Shown: positions 1-9,667 of the stretch, one piece after another | How the letters are laid out: each line of letters starts with the position of its first letter | How positions within the stretch are numbered: position 1 is the stretch's first letter | NCBI RefSeq assembly: GCF_014279975.1 | Contig: NZ_CP047936.1 | Location: 2,418,001 to 2,482,000, forward strand | Direction: 5' to 3' | Source: Synechococcus sp. BIOS-U3-1 | Lineage (GTDB): Bacteria; Cyanobacteriota; Cyanobacteriia; PCC-6307; Cyanobiaceae | DNA: 64,000 nucleotides | The notes under the pieces: generated by a model | Seen by the model: the letters and a program-made list of their open reading frames with translations, nothing else | Database searches by the model: none | What the model was told of the DNA's origin: nothing | Translations under genes and position numbers: made by a program

Positions 1-428
1 ACAACAGTGATGCCCAGGTGGTGCTATCAGGCAGCCCAGAAGCTGTGAACGCGCTGAGCGAAGCACTCACCTGCAAGAGAGCCATTCCCCTCGCCGTTTC
101 AGGGGCCTTTCATTCCCCTTTCATGGCGCAGGCGGCAGACGCCTTCTCCTCCCATCTCGACAGTGTGGCCTTCGAGGACGCGCGCTTCCCGGTCTTCAGT
201 AACACCGACCCCACACCGTGCCGCGATGCCACAGAGCTAAAGCAACGACTGCGTCGCCAGATGATTACTGGCGTGCGCTGGCGAGAAACGATGGCAGGAA
301 TGACTTCTTCCGGCGTGGAGACGCTCATCGAGATCGGTCCAGGCAATGTGCTCAGCGGTCTGGCCAAACGTGCCATGAAAGGGGTCACCACGTCACAGCT
401 GGCGAGCGCTGGCGACTTAGGTCTTTGA
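1..428 (+). CDS. fabD: malonyl-CoA:ACP transacylase, C-terminal part (cut by window edge)
   Basis: This is the last 141 residues of FabD, which transfers malonyl from CoA to acyl carrier protein at the start of fatty acid synthesis. The reading frame is already open at base 3, so the true start lies before the window. GAFHSPFM carries the conserved second active-site His of the family, and EIGPGNVLSGLAKR is the usual C-terminal motif. The nucleophile motif GHSLG would lie upstream and is not visible. The stop is two bases before the GTG of plsC, so the two are probably cotranscribed as a lipid-synthesis pair. Confidence 0.93.
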   Translation, partial: NSDAQVVLSGSPEAVNALSEALTCKRAIPLAVSGAFHSPFMAQAADAFSSHLDSVAFEDARFPVFSNTDPTPCRDATELKQRLRRQMITGVRWRETMAGMTSSGVETLIEIGPGNVLSGLAKRAMKGVTTSQLASAGDLGL

Positions 429-430
429 AT

Positions 431-1105
431 GTGAGCAGCAACCTTGCAGCCAACACCAGCGACCTGGAGTTACTGAAGGCGCCACGTCCAAGCCTGGCCT
501 ACAGGTTGGTCAGTGGCTTGCTGGTGTTTCCTGTGTTCAGGATGCTGTTCCGAGGACGCACCCGCGGCAACGACAACGTGCCGATGGGGGGACCTCTGGT
601 GGTTGTGGCCAACCATGGATCGCATCTCGATCCACCCTTGCTTGGCCATGCTCTGGGGCGACCGGTGTCGTTCATGGCCAAAGCCGAGTTGTTCCGCATC
701 CCGCTTCTGGGCCATGTGATCCGAGCCTGCGGCGCCTATCCGGTGAAGCGTGGAGCGAGCGACCGTGAAGCCATTCGCACAGCCACCGCAAGACTCAAAG
801 AAGGCTGGGCCATCGGCGTCTTTCTCGATGGGACCCGACAGTCGGATGGGCGCGTGAACCAGCCCATGCCGGGCGCAGCTCTCCTGGCGGCGAGATCAGG
901 AGCTCCCCTTCTGCCTGTCGCCATTCTCAACAGCCACAGAGCTCTTGGCATGAGACGCAATCTGCCGCGATTAGTGAGGCTTGAAATGCGAATTGGCGCA
1001 CCGATTCCCGCACCGAACAGCAGGCGAAAACCGGACTTGGAAGCGACCACACGCGAACTACAGAGACGCATCAACGCCCTTCTCGATCACGTCCCGCTCG
1101 ATTAG
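431..1105 (+). CDS. plsC: 1-acyl-sn-glycerol-3-phosphate acyltransferase (PlsC family)
   Basis: A membrane-associated acyltransferase of 224 residues that should acylate lysophosphatidic acid to phosphatidic acid. The catalytic HX4D motif is seen as NHGSHLD (His62, Asp67). The substrate-binding motif usually written FPEGTR reads FLDGTR at 131-136. The frame is open upstream inside fabD, but homology begins after GTG 431, just after the fabD stop, with an AGGT-like site upstream. Its tail overlaps the tail of the opposite-strand YdcF gene by four bases. It could act on a related lysophospholipid, because substrate preference is not readable from sequence. Confidence 0.88.
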   Translation: MSSNLAANTSDLELLKAPRPSLAYRLVSGLLVFPVFRMLFRGRTRGNDNVPMGGPLVVVANHGSHLDPPLLGHALGRPVSFMAKAELFRIPLLGHVIRACGAYPVKRGASDREAIRTATARLKEGWAIGVFLDGTRQSDGRVNQPMPGAALLAARSGAPLLPVAILNSHRALGMRRNLPRLVRLEMRIGAPIPAPNSRRKPDLEATTRELQRRINALLDHVPLD

Positions 1106-1689
1106 TGAGCACTGAACAGCTGAGGCCAGTTTCTGCGAGCCCAGGGCTTGAAATCACGACCGGTGATGACCCAGACAGCAGCGCGTAATCCATCTCCAAC
1201 CCGCTTGCCCAGACTTTCATCACGGCATTTGGGATTACAACTGACTGGAACACCTGTAAGCCGGATTCCACGACTTCCAGCAACGATGCCGCCTACAGCC
1301 ATGGCCCGCGGCAGATGGTCTTCGCTTGTGACCAAGAGCAGATGATGCACCCCATCTTGCTGAAGTTCATCCACCAGCGACGTGAAATTTCCGAGCGTGT
1401 CCTTCGCTCTGTAATCCAAGCGAACCCTGTCCTGTGCGAGACCAGCATCAAGGACCAGGTACTGGGCGTATTCAGGATTGGTCCCCCCGCTTACGACCAG
1501 TGGCAGGTTCATCCGGCGTGCCAGATGCAGACCCATGCGCTCACGATCAGCATCGCCTCCGAGAACCAAAATCCGCTGGGGCTGATGATTCGTGAGAGCA
1601 GCTTCCATGAAGGGGCGCAGGGGACCAGCAACAGCGGCTCCAGCCAGAACGGACGCACAGAGAAGCAGCGAGCGTCGACCTAGCCCCAT
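1102..1689 (-). CDS. YdcF-like (DUF218) protein
   Basis: A 195-residue protein with an N-terminal hydrophobic stretch (about residues 6-22, possible signal anchor), followed by a DUF218/YdcF-type Rossmann-like domain beginning RILVLGGDADRERMGLHLAR. The family's biochemical role is poorly defined. Members occur in envelope contexts and bind nucleotide-like ligands. I chose ATG 1689 because its A is also the last base of the tsaB stop (TGATG), which indicates translational coupling. A longer frame to 1740 exists but lies inside tsaB. Confidence 0.75.
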   Translation of the reverse strand: MGLGRRSLLLCASVLAGAAVAGPLRPFMEAALTNHQPQRILVLGGDADRERMGLHLARRMNLPLVVSGGTNPEYAQYLVLDAGLAQDRVRLDYRAKDTLGNFTSLVDELQQDGVHHLLLVTSEDHLPRAMAVGGIVAGSRGIRLTGVPVSCNPKCRDESLGKRVGDGLRAAVWVITGRDFKPWARRNWPQLFSAH

Positions 1690-2306
1690 CAGATTGGCCC
1701 CACGGGCGAGGTGGGATAGATCGGAAGGACCGGGTCCCATGGACCAGGAAGATCTCGGTCATGACACTGCCGGCAAAAGCGCAGAAGCTCAAGCACATCC
1801 GCGGGTACGTCAACGGCCATCGCAACAGCGGGGGCGGGTCGATCCTGCTCGCTGAGCAAACGGGGGGATTCCAGTTCCTCCACCTCGGTCTTGACAATTC
1901 TGTAGCGACCGGCGACCTGCCCCCTGCGGGGAAGGGTCTGCACAATCGAAAACGACTCGTCCCGCTGCAGCTCCGGCAGCTGATGACGAAGCCTGGGAGC
2001 CATCAAAGCGAAACTGCTCACACCATGAAGTGGAGCCCCCAATTGCTGAGCCAGCGTCCGGGCAAGGACAACCGTGAGCCGGGTGCCAGTGAATCCTCCA
2101 GGTCCTGTTGCTACGGCAAGCCTTTTGATATCAGCCCACTGATCAGTGGGCAGAAGCTGCTGAAGCGAGATCACCAGCTCGTTGGTGAGAGCTCGTCCAA
2201 GCGAACGACAGACCACGCGTGCATCTTCCATGGGGGCCTCTGCCGCCACCAGTGCGATCCCGAGCGTTTCTGTTGAGCTGTGCAGAGCGAGCAGCCAGTC
2301 GCTCAT
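1689..2306 (-). CDS. tsaB: tRNA threonylcarbamoyladenosine biosynthesis protein TsaB
   Basis: A 205-residue ASKHA-fold partner of TsaD in forming t6A37 on ANN-decoding tRNAs. The N-terminus LLALHSSTETLGIAL and the segment ATGPGGFTGTRLTVVLA match the family (typically GPGSFTGLR). The C-terminal half is less conserved, as is normal for TsaB. The start overlaps the ycf34 stop by four bases (ATGA), and the stop overlaps the YdcF start by one base, so the three minus-strand genes form one compact operon. Confidence 0.88.
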   Translation of the reverse strand: MSDWLLALHSSTETLGIALVAAEAPMEDARVVCRSLGRALTNELVISLQQLLPTDQWADIKRLAVATGPGGFTGTRLTVVLARTLAQQLGAPLHGVSSFALMAPRLRHQLPELQRDESFSIVQTLPRRGQVAGRYRIVKTEVEELESPRLLSEQDRPAPAVAMAVDVPADVLELLRFCRQCHDRDLPGPWDPVLPIYPTSPVGPI

Positions 2307-2554
2307 GTAGGCACCTCCTCACCGGGCCTGAGTCGACTCCAACGCCCTCGATCCAGTTGAAACGATCCACAGCCACGCACATCCCATTCGACACCAACCT
2401 GCCCGGCCTGCAGATCCATCACGCTGATATGAATTCGAGGATCCGCAGGCTTCAGATCAGGTGTCTCTGCGAGATGAGGAGCTCCATGCTGTCGCTCCAC
2501 AGCGTGATAGGCCTGGCAGCGGTCCACCCAGCGGCAGTCCACACAGATGCACAT
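2303..2554 (-). CDS. ycf34: Ycf34 family iron-sulfur protein
   Basis: A protein of 83 residues beginning MCICVDCRWVDRC. The four closely spaced Cys (residues 2, 4, 7 and 13) are the signature of Ycf34, a protein conserved in cyanobacteria and red-lineage plastids. Work in Synechocystis links Ycf34 to an Fe-S cluster and to photosynthetic function. Start ATG 2554 is set by this motif. The 5' end overlaps head-to-head with the start of the CCA-adding enzyme gene on the other strand, so its promoter must lie inside that gene. Confidence 0.85.
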   Translation of the reverse strand: MCICVDCRWVDRCQAYHAVERQHGAPHLAETPDLKPADPRIHISVMDLQAGQVGVEWDVRGCGSFQLDRGRWSRLRPGEEVPT

Positions 2555-3830
2555 GCCCCCCCGCTCCGGTTCGGCATCCATTCTGACGGGAGATCGGGGC
2601 AGGCTGGCTGAACTCATCTGGGAGCGCTTGAAACCGGAAAGCTGGCCGGTGCGGCCAACAGAGCTCCCGAGAGGCTCAGTGCTTGTGGGAGGAGCCGTTC
2701 GTGACGCGCTCCTGGGCAGGCTTTGTGATGCCCCTGACCTGGACCTTGTGGTGCCGGACCACGCCCTCAAGAACGCTCGGCAGCTGGCGCAGAAGCTTGG
2801 AGGGGCCTGCGTTGTGCTCGATGAACAACGCGATATGGCCCGCCTGGTGCTGGGGGGGTGGACGATCGATCTAGCTCGACGGGAGGGCGCAACGCTTGAG
2901 GACGATCTGAACCGTCGCGATTACAGGCTGAATGCCATGGCCCTGAGCTTCGAGGGCACCCCGAGACTGCTGGATCCCACAGGGGGTCTTAAGGATCTGC
3001 GGGAGGGCACGGTCGCTGCGGTCAAGGAAGCCAACCTTCAGGACGATCCCCTGCGCTTGTTGCGAGGACTGCGCCTGATCGCCGAACTGGACATGCACCT
3101 GGATGCTCAGACGCTGAAGATGCTGCACCGCAACCGTTCGCTGCTGCCTCATGCTGCGCCGGAACGGATCCAGGCTGAACTGGTGCGACTGGTCGCAGCA
3201 CCTGCCGCCGACCGCGCCATTGCGACCATTCTTGAACTGGAACTGCTGGCGCCCTGGATGAAACAGGGCGCGAAGGCTGGTGATCAACGACTCATCGGGA
3301 CGACGAAGACATGCGAACTGTTGACAGACAGCGAACGCCGGCAGGCCCTCCCACTGGCCAGGCTCACAGAGCTGCTGCCGGATGCCGGATTGAAAGAGCT
3401 TCGTTTCAGTCGCCGACAGTTGCAACGCTGTGAACGACTGCGTTACTGGATCGAGCATTCAACATCCAGCGAGGGACGCCCTTGCCCTGCTGAATTGACG
3501 GAGCAAGAACGACTGCGGCTCCAGATGGATCTTGAACAGGATCTGCCTGCACTCATCCTGACTTGGCCGATAGCACTGCAGCAGCAGTGGCTAGAGCGCT
3601 GGAGAGACCTTCAGGACCCCCTCTTTCATCCACGGCCTCCACTGGATGGGAAAAGCCTTCAAGCAGCCCTCCAGATTTCGCCTGGGCCCACCCTGGGCGC
3701 TCTGATTCAACACCTGACCCTTGAGCGTGCGTATGGTCGTATTTCGACTCGCGATCAGGCGCTGAACTCAGCCCGATTCTGGTTGTTCCATCAAGAGGTT
3801 CAGACAGACCTGGATAGGTCCTGTGATTAA
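2547..3830 (+). CDS. cca: CCA tRNA nucleotidyltransferase / poly(A) polymerase family
   Basis: A 427-residue class II nucleotidyltransferase that adds or repairs the 3' CCA of tRNAs. Visible motifs are LVGGAVRDALLGR (46-58), the metal-binding DLD at 64-66, RRDYRLNA (123-130) for ribose recognition, and the neck motif DPLRLLRGLR (167-176). The C-terminal half is helical and divergent, as expected. ATG 2547 or 2553 is preferred because the conserved region before VGGAVRD starts at about residue 20, and no later start would include it. Either choice overlaps the ycf34 start region. Confidence 0.9.
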   Translation: MHMPPRSGSASILTGDRGRLAELIWERLKPESWPVRPTELPRGSVLVGGAVRDALLGRLCDAPDLDLVVPDHALKNARQLAQKLGGACVVLDEQRDMARLVLGGWTIDLARREGATLEDDLNRRDYRLNAMALSFEGTPRLLDPTGGLKDLREGTVAAVKEANLQDDPLRLLRGLRLIAELDMHLDAQTLKMLHRNRSLLPHAAPERIQAELVRLVAAPAADRAIATILELELLAPWMKQGAKAGDQRLIGTTKTCELLTDSERRQALPLARLTELLPDAGLKELRFSRRQLQRCERLRYWIEHSTSSEGRPCPAELTEQERLRLQMDLEQDLPALILTWPIALQQQWLERWRDLQDPLFHPRPPLDGKSLQAALQISPGPTLGALIQHLTLERAYGRISTRDQALNSARFWLFHQEVQTDLDRSCD

Positions 3831-3894
3831 CTGCCCTTGCAGTGACGACAACGATCGGCCTGACACGCAGTCTTCCGTTTCCCTTCCCCGTTTC

Positions 3895-4326
3895 ATGAGC
3901 GTGCGTCTTTACATCGGCAATCTGCCGCAGAATTTTGAGAGCAAGGAGCTTGAGGCTCAGCTCACCAGCGTTGGGGAGGGAGTTCGCTTCAAAGCCGTTC
4001 TCGACCGCGAAACCGGCGTCTGCCGTGGATTCGGATTCGCGAACGTCGATGACGAAAAAGTCGCTGATGCCGTGATCGAACAGTTCAACGGCAAGGAGTT
4101 CGGAGGCAATGCACTCCGTGTTGAACGCTCTGAGCGGCGAGACAGCAATACCAGTGGCGGTGGACGACGCGGACAGGCAGGCGGCCACGCACCGGGCTCA
4201 GCGCGTAAAGCTGTTAACAAGGTTGTTCACAGTGATGCCAAAGCTGAAGAAGCACCCGATCCCCGCTGGGCTGGTGAACTCTCCAAGCTCAAGGATCTGC
4301 TTGCAGATCAGAAAACGGCTGTTTGA
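3895..4326 (+). CDS. RNA-binding protein with one RRM (cyanobacterial Rbp type)
   Basis: A 143-residue protein with a single N-terminal RRM: RNP2 LYIGNL at 5-10 and RNP1 RGFGFANV at 44-51. A short Gly/Arg-rich linker (about 88-103) and a charged C-terminal tail follow. Cyanobacterial Rbp proteins bind mRNA and are often cold- or stress-regulated, and some guide mRNAs to thylakoids. The specific role here is inferred only. ATG 3895 sits directly before the RRM. A strong intrinsic terminator follows 20 bases after the stop, so the gene is probably monocistronic. Confidence 0.9.
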   Translation: MSVRLYIGNLPQNFESKELEAQLTSVGEGVRFKAVLDRETGVCRGFGFANVDDEKVADAVIEQFNGKEFGGNALRVERSERRDSNTSGGGRRGQAGGHAPGSARKAVNKVVHSDAKAEEAPDPRWAGELSKLKDLLADQKTAV

Positions 4327-4346
4327 AGCCCAACAACTCCCTCCCG

Positions 4347-4377
4347 ACCGGTTATCTGAGATAACCGGTTTTTTTTT
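4347..4377 (+). terminator. Rho-independent terminator of the RRM gene
   Basis: A perfect 9-bp stem, ACCGGTTAT (4347-4355) paired with ATAACCGGT (4361-4369), with a 5-base loop CTGAG, runs straight into eight T residues (4370-4377). It ends the plus-strand transcript. The minus-strand gene crtB ends 13 bases further on. There is no T tract in the minus direction, so it is one-way by sequence. Confidence 0.92.
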
Positions 4378-4390
4378 GGCCAATCACGAT

Positions 4391-5299
4391 CTAGCGAGAC
4401 TGAGCAAGGACAAAGGAGCGAGGAAGATCAAGCAGCTTGTTGAGCTTTCCCACGTAGGCGCGTTTATTGAAGACGTCGTAATCGTGGCGCTCGATGACAT
4501 CCAGAATTCCCCTGTAAAGGCGAAGGGATGTCCAGACAGGCCATCGGGCATCACGAGACAACCAACGCACACCGGCCTCGGAGCGATCGAACCACTGACG
4601 TGCACGGCGTAGCTGAAACTCCATGAGATCCTTCCAAGCTTGATTCATACGACCTGCCATCAAGTCGTCCTCGGAATATCCGAAGTGCTCGAGGTCTTCC
4701 AAGGGCAGATAGATCCGACCCCGACCGCGATCTTCTCCCACATCCCTAAGGATGTTGGTGAGCTGGTTGGCGATGCCAAGGGCAACTGCGGCGTCTGACG
4801 TGTCGGGCTGGTCACTCCAAGGAGCAGAGCTGTAAGCCTGATCCAAACCCATGACCCCCTGGGTCATGAGGCCAACTGTTCCTGCAACCCGGTAGCAGTA
4901 CAGCCTCAGATCCTCGAAACGGGGGTAGCGAGTCCAGGTGAGGTCCATGCGCTGGCCCTCGATCATGTCGAGATAAGGCTGGATGCTCTGAGGGAACTTT
5001 TCGAGCGTGTCGACCATCACCGCATCGAGCTCATCGTCGACATGTCCCTTGAACAAGTCGCGGGTTTTTAACTCCCAGCGATTCAGACGATCGGCCAGCT
5101 CATCGGCAGGACGAGCCTGAGCCTCCGGACTGTCCATCAGTTCATCTGTACGCCTACACCAGACATAGATCGCCCAAATTGCCCGACGCTTCTCATAGGG
5201 CAGCAGCAGCGTTCCGAGATAGAACGTTTTGGCCCACTCGGCGGTCTCCCGACGACAGGCCTCGAAGGCTGCGTCGAGGTCCGGAGCTGCGAGAGGCAT
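4391..5299 (-). CDS. crtB: phytoene synthase
   Basis: A 302-residue trans-isoprenyl diphosphate synthase that joins two geranylgeranyl diphosphates into 15-cis-phytoene, the first committed carotenoid step. The two Asp-rich metal-binding motifs are present: TDELMD (51-56) and LRDVGEDRGRGRIYLP (around 184-199). Length is typical for cyanobacteria. The start lies three bases after the pds stop, so pds-crtB is a two-gene operon with the enzymes of consecutive steps. Confidence 0.95.
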   Translation of the reverse strand: MPLAAPDLDAAFEACRRETAEWAKTFYLGTLLLPYEKRRAIWAIYVWCRRTDELMDSPEAQARPADELADRLNRWELKTRDLFKGHVDDELDAVMVDTLEKFPQSIQPYLDMIEGQRMDLTWTRYPRFEDLRLYCYRVAGTVGLMTQGVMGLDQAYSSAPWSDQPDTSDAAVALGIANQLTNILRDVGEDRGRGRIYLPLEDLEHFGYSEDDLMAGRMNQAWKDLMEFQLRRARQWFDRSEAGVRWLSRDARWPVWTSLRLYRGILDVIERHDYDVFNKRAYVGKLNKLLDLPRSFVLAQSR

Positions 5300-5302
5300 G
5301 AC

Positions 5303-6748
<1,446 letters not shown>

Positions 6749-6754
6749 TTAAAA

Positions 6755-6771
6755 GGAGAGGTCACCTCTCC
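6755..6771. promoter_or_regulatory. 17-bp palindrome in the pds/ndhM divergent spacer
   Basis: GGAGAGGT (6755-6762), one central base, then ACCTCTCC (6764-6771) forms a perfect inverted repeat of 8-base arms, midway between the divergent starts of pds (33 bases away) and ndhM (58 bases away). A one-base centre favours a protein-binding operator over an RNA hairpin. I cannot name the regulator and did not find convincing -10/-35 boxes around it. Confidence 0.45.
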
Positions 6772-6829
6772 GCTTCCTAAAGTCACCGTCAATACGCCTC
6801 CGCGGTGTTCGCATCGCTCCGCTTGATTC

Positions 6830-7177
6830 ATGGCTGAGACCCTGCTGAAGAGCACCACCCGTCACGTGCGCCTGTTCACGGCACGAGTCGAGAATGGTGA
6901 TCTGGTCGCCGACCCGAGTCAGCTCACCCTCGACTTGGATCCCGACAACGAATTCGTCTGGTCTGACAGCACGATCGAGATTGTCCAGCAACGCTTCCGC
7001 GAACTGGTCAAAAGCCATGACGGCCAAGCGCTGAACGATTACAACCTGCGTCGTATCGGCACGGAACTCGAAGGCTGTATCCGTGAGCTGCTGCAGGCCG
7101 GAAAGTTGAGTTACAACCCTGACTGCCGCGTCCTCAACTATTCGATGGGTCTTCCCAGAACCCCTGAACTGCTGTGA
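6830..7177 (+). CDS. ndhM: NAD(P)H-quinone oxidoreductase subunit M
   Basis: A 115-residue subunit specific to oxygenic phototrophs, located on the cytoplasmic side of the NDH-1 arm that docks ferredoxin and plastoquinone-reducing modules. Sequence such as [18 protein letters not shown] and [14 protein letters not shown]-type segments match NdhM closely over full length. No Fe-S motif is expected or seen. The stop overlaps the GTG start of the DUF3172 gene (GTGA), so the two are translationally coupled. Confidence 0.92.
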   Translation: MAETLLKSTTRHVRLFTARVENGDLVADPSQLTLDLDPDNEFVWSDSTIEIVQQRFRELVKSHDGQALNDYNLRRIGTELEGCIRELLQAGKLSYNPDCRVLNYSMGLPRTPELL

Positions 7178-7803
7178 GTCGTTCCCCCTACGACCGTTCC
7201 GGCTCCGGCTACGACCGGAGAGACGATGACAGGCGTCGTGATGAGCCTCGCAGGGATAACCGTCGAGATGGGCGGGGCTATGGAGGACCACCACCCCCAA
7301 ACAATGGTGGAAACGGCATGAGCCTGAACACAGCCACTATTGCTGTACTTGCAGGGGTTCTGATTGTGGGGATCGGGATCGGCAGTGCCGTCACCAGTAC
7401 CACTCAGGGCGACCAGGGAAACATTGCCAGCTCCCAACAGCTAGACATGGCGGTTCCAGACCCTGAGTTCTGCAGGCAGTGGGGTGCCAGTGCCTTTGTG
7501 ATGGATATCGAGATGTACACGACACTGAATCCATCCAGCAGTTTTGTCACCCAGCCGACCCTGCAACCTGGATGTGTGATTCGAAGAGAAAACTGGGCGG
7601 TGCTGCGCAAGGAAGGAGCCATCACTTCAGGGCAGGAGCGCGAATGCAAACAGCGCATGAATACCTTCGCCTATATCGGCTCAGTGCGGGACAAGCCTGT
7701 TGTGCGTTGCGTCTACCAGACCGACATCACTCAAAACAAGTTCCTCACCCGAGGAGTGGCGGATGACACCGTCGGCATCACTCCAGAAGCCGATCAGTTC
7801 TGA
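7174..7803 (+). CDS. DUF3172 membrane-anchored protein
   Basis: A 209-residue protein. Residues 1-48 are Arg/Asp/Gly-rich and hydrophilic, residues about 52-73 form one transmembrane helix ([20 protein letters not shown]), and the rest is a soluble domain with conserved Cys. This architecture matches the cyanobacterial DUF3172 family of unknown function. It starts at GTG 7174 overlapping the ndhM stop. The coupling to ndhM suggests, without proving, a role near the thylakoid or NDH-1. The last ten bases overlap the tail of the opposing rbcR gene. Confidence 0.8.
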   Translation: MSRSPYDRSGSGYDRRDDDRRRDEPRRDNRRDGRGYGGPPPPNNGGNGMSLNTATIAVLAGVLIVGIGIGSAVTSTTQGDQGNIASSQQLDMAVPDPEFCRQWGASAFVMDIEMYTTLNPSSSFVTQPTLQPGCVIRRENWAVLRKEGAITSGQERECKQRMNTFAYIGSVRDKPVVRCVYQTDITQNKFLTRGVADDTVGITPEADQF

Positions 7804-8798
7804 TTGTTTTCCCCTAATTGCTCGGAGCTGATCTCTGGAGTCAGCGCGACAGCCCTTCCCTGACGGAGAGGGCTGTCAGCACTCGCAAAAACCGGCAGCA
7901 CATCTCGACGGAATGCTTCGGCTGCCCTTGAGCAATAGCGGGAGGGGTTCGTAATCAACTTGAGCTGACGACGCACCTGCAGGTCAACGACGCTCGGGCG
8001 CAACAAAGTCCCGGCGGTGAGCTCCCTCTCGATCGAGACCACTGGCAAAAAAGCAGCTCCCAGGCCGGCCTGGACAGCATTCTTAATCGCTTCGAATGAG
8101 TTCAGTTCCATTTCGATGCGCAGCCGCTGTACGTCCAATCCGGAGCGGCCGAGCAACTGATCAACCATCTTGCGCGTAGTCGACTGCGCATCCAGGCTCA
8201 CAAAGCCGAGCCTGTAGAGGTCATCTTTGCTGAGCTCAACCAGACGCGCGAGCGGGTGCTTCACAGGCAGCACCAGAGCCAACTCGTCACTGGCGTAGGG
8301 CACAACCTGCAACAGTTCATTCAGTTCCGCAGGCAATTCACCCCCGATAATCGCCAGATCAATCTGTCCGTTGGCGACACTCCAGCCGGTGCGACGGGTG
8401 CTGTGAACATGCAGCTGCACGGCCACATCCGGGAATTTTTGGCGGAATAGACCGATCATGCGAGGCATGAGATAAGTCCCGGTGGTCTGACTAGCGCCGA
8501 CTAAAAGAGATCCGCCTTTGAGGTCGTGAAGATCATCCAACGCCCTGCACGCCTCATGACACTGACTGAGAATTCGATCGCAGTAGCTGAGCAGAAGATG
8601 GCCCGCTTCTGTGAGCTGAGCCTTCCGACCTCCACGGTCGAAGAGGGCCACCTCCAGCTGCTTCTCCAGGTTCTGGATTTGCAGGCTCACCGCCGGCTGG
8701 GTGACATAGAGGCTGTCGGCCGCCTTCTTGAAACTGCCCTCACTGACGATGGCCCGCAGAATGCGCAGCTGATCCAGGGTGAAGGGCAGATCGGCCAT
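7794..8798 (-). CDS. rbcR: LysR-type regulator, RbcR/Ycf30 type
   Basis: A 334-residue LysR-family regulator with an N-terminal winged helix-turn-helix (about 6-65, [23 protein letters not shown]) and a periplasmic-binding-like effector domain. The N-terminal half ([52 protein letters not shown]) fits cyanobacterial/plastid RbcR (Ycf30), which controls RuBisCO and carbon-fixation genes, rather than NtcB or CysR. NdhR/CcmR is the main alternative, given nearby ndhF. Targets cannot be read from this window. Confidence 0.85.
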   Translation of the reverse strand: MADLPFTLDQLRILRAIVSEGSFKKAADSLYVTQPAVSLQIQNLEKQLEVALFDRGGRKAQLTEAGHLLLSYCDRILSQCHEACRALDDLHDLKGGSLLVGASQTTGTYLMPRMIGLFRQKFPDVAVQLHVHSTRRTGWSVANGQIDLAIIGGELPAELNELLQVVPYASDELALVLPVKHPLARLVELSKDDLYRLGFVSLDAQSTTRKMVDQLLGRSGLDVQRLRIEMELNSFEAIKNAVQAGLGAAFLPVVSIERELTAGTLLRPSVVDLQVRRQLKLITNPSRYCSRAAEAFRRDVLPVFASADSPLRQGRAVALTPEISSEQLGENNQN

Positions 8799-8889
8799 GG
8801 AAAGCTGCCCAGCGAACAGCAGAAGCCAGAAAACTGTAGGGGTCCCCTTCCCTGCAGAACGCCAGAATCACGGCTCCCGCAGCATCTCG

Positions 8890-9633
8890 TTGGCTGACGC
8901 AACAGGAGGCATCCATCACAGCAGCCTGGTGATGCTGGGATTACTCGTTGTCTTCGCAGTGATCCACAGCGGTGGCGCAGCCCTACGAACCCGGGCTGAG
9001 GCCAAGATCGGGGCGAGAGCCTGGCGGCTGGTGTTTGCAGTCTTGAGCATTCCGTCAGCCGTAGTGGTCATTGCCTATTTCTTGGCTCATCGCTATGACG
9101 GCATTCGGATTTGGAACCTCCAAGGTGTTCCTGGGATGGTGCCCTCCATCTGGGTCGTGACAGCGATCAGCTTCCTGTTCCTCTATCCGGCCACCTACAA
9201 CCTGCTGGAGATCCCAGCGGTGCTGAAGCCTCAGGTGCGGCTGTATGCGACCGGCATCATCCGCATTAGCCGACATCCTCAGGCTGTAGGGCAGATTCTC
9301 TGGTGCATGAGCCATGCACTCTGGATCGGCAGCAGCTTCATGCTGGTGACCTGTGCTGGTCTGATTGCGCATCATCTGTTTGCTGTCTGGCATGGCGACC
9401 GACGACTGAAAGCCCGCTTCGGAGTGGCGTTCGACAGGCTTCAGGCCGAGACATCCGTCGTGCCGTTCGCAGCGGTGATCGATGGCCGCCAGCAACTGGT
9501 CTTCAGTGAACTGGTCCGACCGGCCCAGTTGGGCATCGCCATCGCCGTCGGAGTGTTTTGGTGGGCACACCGCTATATCCCCAGAGGGGGAATGGCTTTT
9601 CTGCACTCGCGTCTCGGAGAATTGTTGAACTGA
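8890..9633 (+). CDS. NnrU family membrane protein
   Basis: A polytopic membrane protein of about 247 residues with a NnrU/isoprenylcysteine methyltransferase-like pattern (FAVIHSGGAALR near the start, IIRISRHPQAVGQILW in the middle). In plants the homolog is Z-ISO (15-cis-zeta-carotene isomerase), so a carotenoid role next to this genome's pds/crtB is possible but not shown. The start is uncertain: TTG 8890 keeps the roughly ten residues homologs have before the first helix, while GTG 8929 or ATG 8932 would shorten the protein. The frame is also open back to 8779. Confidence 0.8.
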   Translation: MADATGGIHHSSLVMLGLLVVFAVIHSGGAALRTRAEAKIGARAWRLVFAVLSIPSAVVVIAYFLAHRYDGIRIWNLQGVPGMVPSIWVVTAISFLFLYPATYNLLEIPAVLKPQVRLYATGIIRISRHPQAVGQILWCMSHALWIGSSFMLVTCAGLIAHHLFAVWHGDRRLKARFGVAFDRLQAETSVVPFAAVIDGRQQLVFSELVRPAQLGIAIAVGVFWWAHRYIPRGGMAFLHSRLGELLN

Positions 9634-9667
9634 GCTGCCTACACTCGATACAAGCTGTTTTGTCTGG

